Of a stretch of 64,000 nucleotides of DNA, positions 43,501 through 52,500 are shown piece after piece (within the stretch, counting starts at the first letter, position 1; each line of letters starts with the position of its first letter). The stretch is from NCBI GenBank assembly GCA_016124895.1, contig WGMU01000023.1, positions 1 through 64,000 on the forward strand, written 5' to 3'. This DNA comes from a bacterium. GTDB taxonomy: Bacteria; Planctomycetota; Planctomycetia; Planctomycetales; Planctomycetaceae. The position numbers and the translations under genes were made by a program. The notes under the pieces are model-generated. The model had not been told where the DNA came from. It made no database searches and worked only from the letters and a program-made list of their open reading frames with translations.

Positions 43501-46500
43501 CGCCATCCACCGCGTCTGAGACACTCACCGTATTGGTAAAGTCGAAGTCGATATCTTCCGTTGCGGTTACCGCCATCGGTGAGGTCGCCACCGGGGCACT
43601 GTTGACCGGTGTGACAACAATCAGGACTGAATCTGTATCGAGCATCTCTGTTGGCGGTACTTCCGAACCAAAGTTGCCCAGGTCGCTGGTCGTAATCGTC
43701 AGTCCGGCGTTGCCATTGAAGTTGAGCGTCGGGACAAAGACGAGGCCGTCCAGTGCGGTATTCAGAGCAGTGATGGTCCCACGGAACGTCATTACGACAT
43801 CGTCGACACCATCTCCCTGCGGCGAGCCGTAGCTGTCAGTGGCGAACGCAAAGTCGACCAGCGCCGGATTGGACAGCGAGATTGTCCCGTTTGAAGCCGT
43901 CAGTGTGATCTGCAGTTCGTTGGTGCTGATGAATGCATCTGGATCGTCAACCGTAATGGCGTTTCCGTTCGCCGAAGAGAAAGTCACGGACGTCGGAACG
44001 GCTGCAGTATTCTCCGGGACACTCTGGCTGGATGGCACCGTATTGACGGGAGGGTCGTTAGCCCCATTGGTCACCAGCAGACTGAACAGGATTGTTCCGT
44101 CCAGTTGGTTCCCCAGCAGTTCGTTTCCGGCGAGGTCCCTGATCCCGGACGTGGTCGAATTGTCGACAGTCAGTGTGTAACGGGCGTCCTGCGGGAACGT
44201 CGTCACCGACGTCAGAATTGCCTCATTGGTATTGGAGTTATACGCAAACACATAGTCAGTCCCTTCCACAAGCGTAGTGGTACCGGTTCGAAGTGTCTGC
44301 GTGAGCACGAACTGTGAGCCGGTCGGATCGACGGTTGCGTCATCGATGCCGATGCCCAGGTCTGTCAGCCTCACGATGATCTGATTGAAGAATGAGGGCT
44401 GATCGATATGCACGACCGTATCGGTCGGATCAAGATCGTCGGTTCCGTTGTCTTCCGGAACCACCAGCACAGCCATTCCGCGAATGAAGTCCACACGGTC
44501 GATGGCACCACGGTCTTTTACAATGTTGGAGCCCAGGCCGGGGAACGAGTTCTGGCTCGGGTCATCATCGCGAAGCTGGCCGTAAAGGTCGAGTCGCGGC
44601 GCGACCACTTCTGAATCCGGAATCCCCAGGGGCGACAGCACGGCGCTGATTGCCGTTCGTTCGCCGAGCGTGTTCAGCGAGCTATCGATCGCCGGGCTGC
44701 CGGCTTCCAGGTAGAAGTTAAACGTAGTCGGATCGACAAACAGGGGATCGCCCGGATTGAGGACGATCGATTTATTTCCCTGACGGCCGAGCGCGCCGTT
44801 GTTGGAAAACAGCGTTGTTTGAACGACCGTCAGCGGTTGTCCCTGCCCGTCGTTACCGGCCGACGATGCTGCCACCGGAATGGCCGTATTTGTATTCACA
44901 ATAATATTGTTGATCAGCGTCGGCGCCACATTGTTGTCGACTTCGATTCCGAACGCCGCCCGGCTCGCACCGCCGTAGATAGTGTTGTTAACAACCTTGA
45001 CAACCGGAATCGCGGCCTGCGGCAGTGCCCCACCGGCGGTTACCTCACCCTGAATCGAAATGCCCCCGTTACCGACTTCAGCCACGACATTATTGGCGAT
45101 AAACAGGCCCGTCACCAGATTGTCGTTGTTGAGCGTTGGCGTTGCTCGCGGTGCTCCGTACTGTGAGACGTTAGTGCCAGCGTTTCGTGCGCCGGGGCTG
45201 ACCTGAATTCCGACATCTCCGACATTGCGGATCAGGTTGTTCTCGATGATCACGACGCCCTGCTGGCGATGCAGGTTGGTATCGCCACGGCTTCGTGTGT
45301 TGCCTTCCAGGTCGATCGGATTTTCCTGATCGTAGGCGTCAATCGTGACGACGTCGGGCCGGCCGACCTCAAGGTCGATCTGATAGAATCCTGTATCTCC
45401 AGGAGCGTAGGTTGTCGGATCCACGCCGGGATCGACGGCTGGGTCGTAGTACCGGTTGGGAGTCTGCGGCAGCATCGAGACGCCGGGGTTCCCGCCGCTG
45501 ACAGCGATCAGATAAGTGTCCGTCGCTGGAGCGTTGAAGATCAGGAACGGCCCCTGATCTGAGAACAGATCGTTCAAGGACTGGCCGTTATCTGCACTGG
45601 CAAGTTCCGTCAGCGTCGACAGATCGAAAATACGAAGGAACAGATCGATGCCGAAGGTGCTGATGTCGACAACCAGACGGTCACCAGCGTTGAGCTGCAC
45701 CTGGTAGTAGTCGACTTCGATGTCACCGTTGCCACTGTCTCCCAGATTTGCGAAAGCTGTCCAGAAACCCGGCGAGTTGGTCGTCAGCGTGGTGTCGTAA
45801 GCGCCGGCCGGAGTATCTCCCGTATCGACCAGAACTCCGTCGTCGATCATGTTCTCGGCGATCGGCGTCAGCGTGCCTGTCACGTGTTGGGCATTCAGGA
45901 TATTGACCCGGTCGCCCTGAGTGTTGCCGGTGTAGGCTTCTGCGATGACATCGTGCATCCCGGACGCGTTGATCGCAGCAGCGAGTGCTGCAGCCACATC
46001 GGCTGCATCGGAATCGAGCGTGTACACAACCGGCGTGTTTGTACCCGAAACGCCGCCTCCATTAAGGTCAAACTCGAACGTGACGGTAATTGGTGATCCG
46101 TTGATGCTGACGCCAGCGTCGACGGTGATTGTGTCGCCGTCGTTTATATACGGCCCGTCGGCGGTAAAGATTGTCTGAGCCGGCGTCAGTCGATCGTTCG
46201 TATCGATCGTGCTGAAAATGAAGAGGTCCGGCAATGTCGGCATCACCGGATAGGCGAACTGCTCTCCACGCCGAATCTCAAGCTGGTATTCACCATTGAG
46301 CTGCTGCTGATCTCCAGCCGGATCCGGATCCTGCGGCACTGCGAAGAATGTCGAAACATTCGTTGTTGCCGGGAACGTCGCTACCTCGCCACGTTCGGCG
46401 AAGCCGACGATAATGTCATCGACGTAGAACCCTTCAAAGGCGTTGTTCTGGTCTTTTAATCGGTTGTTGAAGTTACCGAACGCGTCACCGTCGGCGGGGA

Positions 46501-49500
46501 CGTAGCTCGGGTTGTTCGGGTCACCACTGACACCGGACGTGCTGAAATCGAATCGCAGAATCAGATTCTTTTCACCGGCGTAGTCATTGAGATCGACGCG
46601 TGCCTGTCGCCAGGTGCCGGTGTTATCAAATAAATCCTGCACCTGTTGGTTCGGTTTGTCTGACGCCAGACGCGACGTTGACAGGAAGGCCGGCAGTTCG
46701 GCGTCCGGGGTATCGGGTGCTGACGGAGTCGAGTTGTTCGTCGCCAGCAGTTCCCAGGTCAGGCCGTTGTCGCGTGAGATTTCGACACGGGCGCTGTCCC
46801 GCATCAGGTTCGTTTTCGAAGCCGCACCTTCGGTTTCCAGGAAATAGTTGAAGTACAGCGTTGGCTTATCGGTACCTCGATATCCTTCCAGACTGAACGA
46901 GTTTGTCTGCAGACTTCCGTAGGCTCCGCCCGGCAGGTTGTAGTTATTACCGATCTGAGAACCGTTCGACGACCCGGCTGTCAGGTCGCGCTGCCACGTA
47001 CTGTTCAGCACACCAAGCTGCCCGGTCGAAGTCTGGTAGCCGATATAGGCATCATTCGTAATCGGCGAGTTGGTCCACTCTTCCAGACCGAAGTAGAAGC
47101 TGATGCCTCCCTGGCCTTCGTCAAGAGCCCGGCCATTGATTGCCAGTGTCTCGGCAGTCGGAGTACGGGTATTGTCATTAAATGCGTTGATCCCGTGGCC
47201 TGGATCGGTACCCCGAGTCTCGGTCGGATGCCACAGATTGATATCCAGCGGGCTGAACGCCAGGCCCGTGGCAAATGGCAGGAATGTCGTCAGCACGTCG
47301 GTATCGGCAACACCGTCACCATTGCTGTCAAAGATCTGCTTCAGCGTACCCGTCGCCGGATCGATGGCGACCAGCCGCCCGGAGGTCGAGATTGCAAACA
47401 GCAGATTGGCATAGGTCCCGTTCTCGACATTCTCGGGAGCATTCGCCAGACCGGCAAACCCTTCCGGGACCTGGGCAGAGAAATCGACAACGTTCGACGC
47501 CAGGAACGGCTGAATGCCGTTTCCATTGGAATTGTTTGGCGAGTTTCCTTCAGCAACCTGATAGAACTGTCCGCCCTCGCTCACTCCATAGAGGATGCCA
47601 TTGAAGAACTCCAGGCCACTGGTGATCGTCGTGATCGTCATGGCCATATCCTGGATGGTTCCGATTGCTCCGTTAGCATTCTGTGTGAACGAGGCGGAAC
47701 CCGTTGATGTCGCGCGATAGAGCTTCGAGACGCCTGGAGTGCTTCCTGAAATGTCGGCACTCCGCACGGCGTAGTAAACACGGTCATAGCTGGCAAAGTT
47801 GTTCCGGCGGAACACGACAGCATCGACCGTGCCGGCATTATTCTGCTGCTGAGTCGGACTGTTCACATTGACGCCGGGGATGCCGTCGGACTGCGATGTA
47901 ATCGCACCGGCAGTCCCGGTGTTCAATTCGATCAGAGTGCTTTCACTTCCGCCGTTGTTACCCGACCCGTTGACGCTGTAGAGACGCCCGTCACTGCGCA
48001 TGTCGAGGTCGCCGGTGTTGTTGCCGGGGTTTCCAACAAACGTCTCAAACCCGCCATTAAACGGGTCGATTGTGTATAAGCCGCCGCCAACGGACACGAA
48101 GAGTGTCACATCGCTGAGCGTGAACGGTTTTACGTTGGCCTGAAGAGTGATTTCGTCCGTGATGTCAAACAGTGGCAGGTCAGTCGTTGGGGTAACCGGG
48201 ACGCCATTCGAGGTGTAACCCGTGAAGCCGATATGGTCTTCGACGACACGATCGACTGAATTGACCGGTTCCAGGCGGGTCAACGGTGCCGCCGCGTTTG
48301 AGACGAAGTACTGATTCAAAACGGTCGGCAACTGGCCGTTGGACGCGACCGCAACGTAATACCGGGTCTCGGTTGACGGCGGTGTTTGTGAGACACCTTC
48401 CACTTCCGGCTGTGTCGTGGTCGCACCAGCGGGCAGCAGAACCGGACCGATGTAGGGGTCCAGTTTGCCGACCGTACCGCGGCTGAGATCGTTCAGGTCG
48501 TTGCCCTGGCCGGGCGCTGGCTGGTCGTCCGCGATGTCTGAATCGCGTCCGATATACAGCAACTGGCCGTTCACGTCGTAAACAGCAATCGTAGTGTCAG
48601 CACGACCAATTCCGTCGGCCCAGTCGAGATCGAAAATGGTGGCAAATGTCTTGCCGCCGTCACTGAAGCCGCCAATCGCCTGAACCTGCTCGAAGTCGAC
48701 GGTGAAGGTGTAGAAGTCAATATCGTCAGCCGCGCTCAGATTGCCAGCCACGGAAATCGTATTCTTATCCACGACCAGCAGATGACCGATATCCTGAGCC
48801 TGGTCGCGAGCCCCGTTCACCGTGGTGTCTTCGGCGGATTCGCCGAGCAGTGGTGAGTGGTCGGGCAGACCAACCAGATTCACACCAACGGTTGCGTAGC
48901 GAATCTCAGCTCCGCGGACCGTCGAGCCCGGTTTTTCGTCGACCTGGTTGACGCGGATCTGCATCTGATACCGGCCGCTCGTCTGACCACCTTCGCTGGT
49001 GACGCGTACGAAGTACGTTCCCAGAGCAGCCCCGGAACCATTCAGTACGACGCGCATGCCGGCGTCGAGGTAGTTACTGGTGTAGTAATCGCCACCCAGC
49101 CAGTCAGCTTTGGTCAGTGGATACTCGATGAGGAACGTTCCGGCATCATCACCGGTAACGTTGTTCGTAGCCCGCGCCAGGACGTTACCCAGCGAGTCGA
49201 TTACCTCAATCTGGGTATCCAGCGAGTCCGTCGTCCGGTCGATGTCCAGCCAGACTTCTGTCTGTCCCATGGCCTGGAAGCTGTAGACGTCGGTGTCACC
49301 GGGATCGTCGCCACTGATGAAGCCGTGTACTTCAAATCCGAGGCGTCGGTTTTCGTCGCCGCTGTTTTCGTTCGGGGCCAGCACTCCGAGAAACTGAGCT
49401 TTTGCCGGATTGTTGTTTTCTTCATTCCCGTTCGTTGCGACTGACTCTTCTTCAAGAATCGTCGCTACGTTGCGGTCATTGCTGTACTGGCGGAGTTCGA

Positions 49501-52500
49501 TGCCACCCCAGTCATTCGGAGCTGGCGTCGCGACGACCCCGTCGGTGTCCGTCTGAGGGAAGCCATTCAGATCGAAGCTGGCTCCCACAGTGTCGTCTGC
49601 GAGTGATGTTAAGATGACCGGGAACCCAGGTCGTCCAATGACCTGAACCGTTCCGCCGATCCGGTCGGCAATGTCCAGCGGATCGCCGGTCGCGATGAGC
49701 TGAGCGCCGTTGGTCGCCTTGACAACCAGGCTGCCGAACTCGTTGGACTGCAGTCGCAGACCGCCATAGACGTGCAGGTCGCTGACGACGACGTCGCTGC
49801 GCAGCACATGGACGATGTCGGTGTCGTCCCACACGCTTTCGATGGTGAGCAGCTCGCCGCGGACATTCATGCCGTTCGTGCCGTTACCGTCCATCAGGTT
49901 GAGGCGTACGAGTGGTCCTGAGTTATCGAAGTAACGCGACAGGGCATCAGCAAAGACGAGCGGTGAATCCATCCCGCTGCCCGATGCGTTGACGACGAAC
50001 GCCGACGTAATGTCCTGATAGCCCGTTGACCGCCCGTAGTCGGGCAACTGATCTGACTTCAGCGAGTTTGCATTGATGCTGATCACGTTTCCGACGTTGC
50101 CCCGGAAAGTGTTTCCGACAATGACCGGCTGTGCTCCACGCACGAAAATCGTTGATGAATCATTACCACCGCGGCCATTCCGGTTAGACGTCGCCAGTCC
50201 TCCCGCGTTGTTCTCAAACGAGCTGTTCGCGACTCGTACCTGCGCCTGAACGATTTCTACAGCGTTGAAGTTGTCGGAACCGCCGAGGATCGGCGTCGAT
50301 CCGCCACCGTAGGTGATCGATGTGTAATCAAGACTGCCGCCGGACGTCGGGTTGAACATGAACCCGCCCCAGTCGCCGGGAACCGGAACAGTACCGCCGT
50401 CGTTACTGGTGTCGAATGTTCCGCCAGCACCGAACTGGTCGTCTCGCAGAGCCGTGAAGCGGATCAGATCCTGAGGCGTGCCTTCGGCAATGATGTTTGA
50501 TGCACCCCGTTCGGCCTCCAGGCGAGACCCCTGCAGTTTGACAATCACTCCGGGATCGATCGCCAGTCGTCCGGACAGTCGGGCCACGCCGTCCAGCGGT
50601 CCACCGGGCGAACCTTCGACCTGCAGGTTTTCCGTCACGATATGGACGATGTCCGTGTCATCGAACCGCCCCTGAACGGTGAGACGCTCCACCGGCACAC
50701 CGGACTGAGTCAGAATCCGGACGAACAGACCGTTCAGACTGTTGTTAACAATCAGATTGCCATAAATATCCGGACCGATTCGGTTGAGCGAGTCATCGAA
50801 GCTGTCCGGGTTGGCGGACATGGCGGCGTTGGCGCTACGCATAATCGTGTTAAAGGTCGCCGCCGGCCGCGAACTCACCATATGAATCGGATCGAACGTC
50901 TGCACGACCGAGTCGACGTTCGCCTGGCCGCCGCCGTATTCCATGGTCGCGTGGTTAACGACGTTCAGAAAGACGCCCGAAGTCGCGGAATCAGAATCCT
51001 GACGGAAGACGATCCCGCCCCAGTCGCCAGGAGCCGCCGGTCCATTCACTCCGTCACTGTTTCCGCCCTTGGCGTCGTCACGGTAGGACGAGAAATAGAC
51101 TTCCTGATGCGGTGTACCGAGAACCTGCACGGCCCCGTGGCTGCGATCCACTCCGACTGCCGACGTGCCCGCGTCGATCACGGCGCCCCGGAGTTTCATC
51201 AGGACGCCGGCGTCGATCATCACGGTGACGTCCTGCGGAACCTTGAATTCAGCTCCGTCCTGCAGTGGATTACCCGCGAAGCTCAGTCCGACCAGGTAGG
51301 CATCGTTGTCGGCCAGTGTCGTGACGTCGTTGTCAGCGCCGCCGTTGCCGATGATCCGGACAATATCTCCCGGTCCGGCTGCCGCCAGTGCCTTGTCAAT
51401 TTCGTTGTATGGCTGTGCCGCTGAACCTGTCTCAGCGCCGGTATAAGTACTGTCGACGAAAATTGTATTGTCCGTACGGAACCAGAACTGATTCTTCCCG
51501 CCGGCGGCGCCGTCACGGTCTCCGTCGAAACGGGTTCCGGTTTCATCCAGGATGTTGCTGTTCGCAGATGTCGAGAAATTCAGCGACAGTGTGTAAGCAC
51601 CATCGGTTGTTCCGCCCTGGCCACTGTCTTCAATGGACGGGTTGTAAAGATCATTGCCGTGAGCTGTCACACCGATGTAGTACGTGCCAGCCGGCAGATT
51701 GAGATTCAGGAACGAATCGTTCGAGTAGTAGTTATCGTTGCGGGCGATTTCTTTCCGGACCGTCTGGCCTCCGATGATTTCTTCCCGGTAGAGAATGAGA
51801 TTGGAGTCCAGATTTGAGTTATCCCGCTCAGCGCGGATTTCAGCAGTGACGGTTCCAGCTTCATCGAGCGTAAAACGGTACATGTCGATGTCGCTGGCGT
51901 CGGGCCGGTACAGGCTGAGCAGGTGTTCGTAGTCGTATTCCCCCGTGAAAAAGTTTTCGACCGTAAATGCCGATGCGCCACTCGTTGGAGTCTCAGCCCC
52001 CCCCTGAGTGGACACAATGTCATACGAGTGGCCAAGTCCCAGTGAGTGGCCGATTTCGTGCAGAGCGGTTCCCATCCAGGCGCCGCCAAATTCGCTCTGT
52101 CCCCAGTTGATGTTGGCGTTGATGATGGCGCGACCACCATCCGAGATACCGCCGACGTTATTGGGAGGCAGTGTCGGCTCGACAGCCCGAACGTCGCCGG
52201 TGATAACCGCAATCGATGCCGCCCCAAGAACGTTCGAGCTGACTTCCTGAATCTGCAGCCCGGTATACCAGGAGAACAGTTCAAAGATTTCCCGGGCGCG
52301 CTGCTTCTGATTTGCAGTGATCACATTGTGCAGAATGTTGCCCTGCACATCGAGCCCGTACACGTCTGGAAAATTGAACGTGATCGTCGCGATCGGCCCC
52401 GGCGTGACGGGGTCTGTACCGGTCGATACTCCGTGATTTGTTTCGACGCTGAATTGTCCTGGCGGAAGGTCCCGATGTCCTGGTTCGCCCGCTCCTGGCA

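Noticed and set aside
40060-44068. Regular repeats considered as a CRISPR-like array
   Set aside because: Spacing is 400-490 bp and the conserved parts are protein motifs within one open frame.
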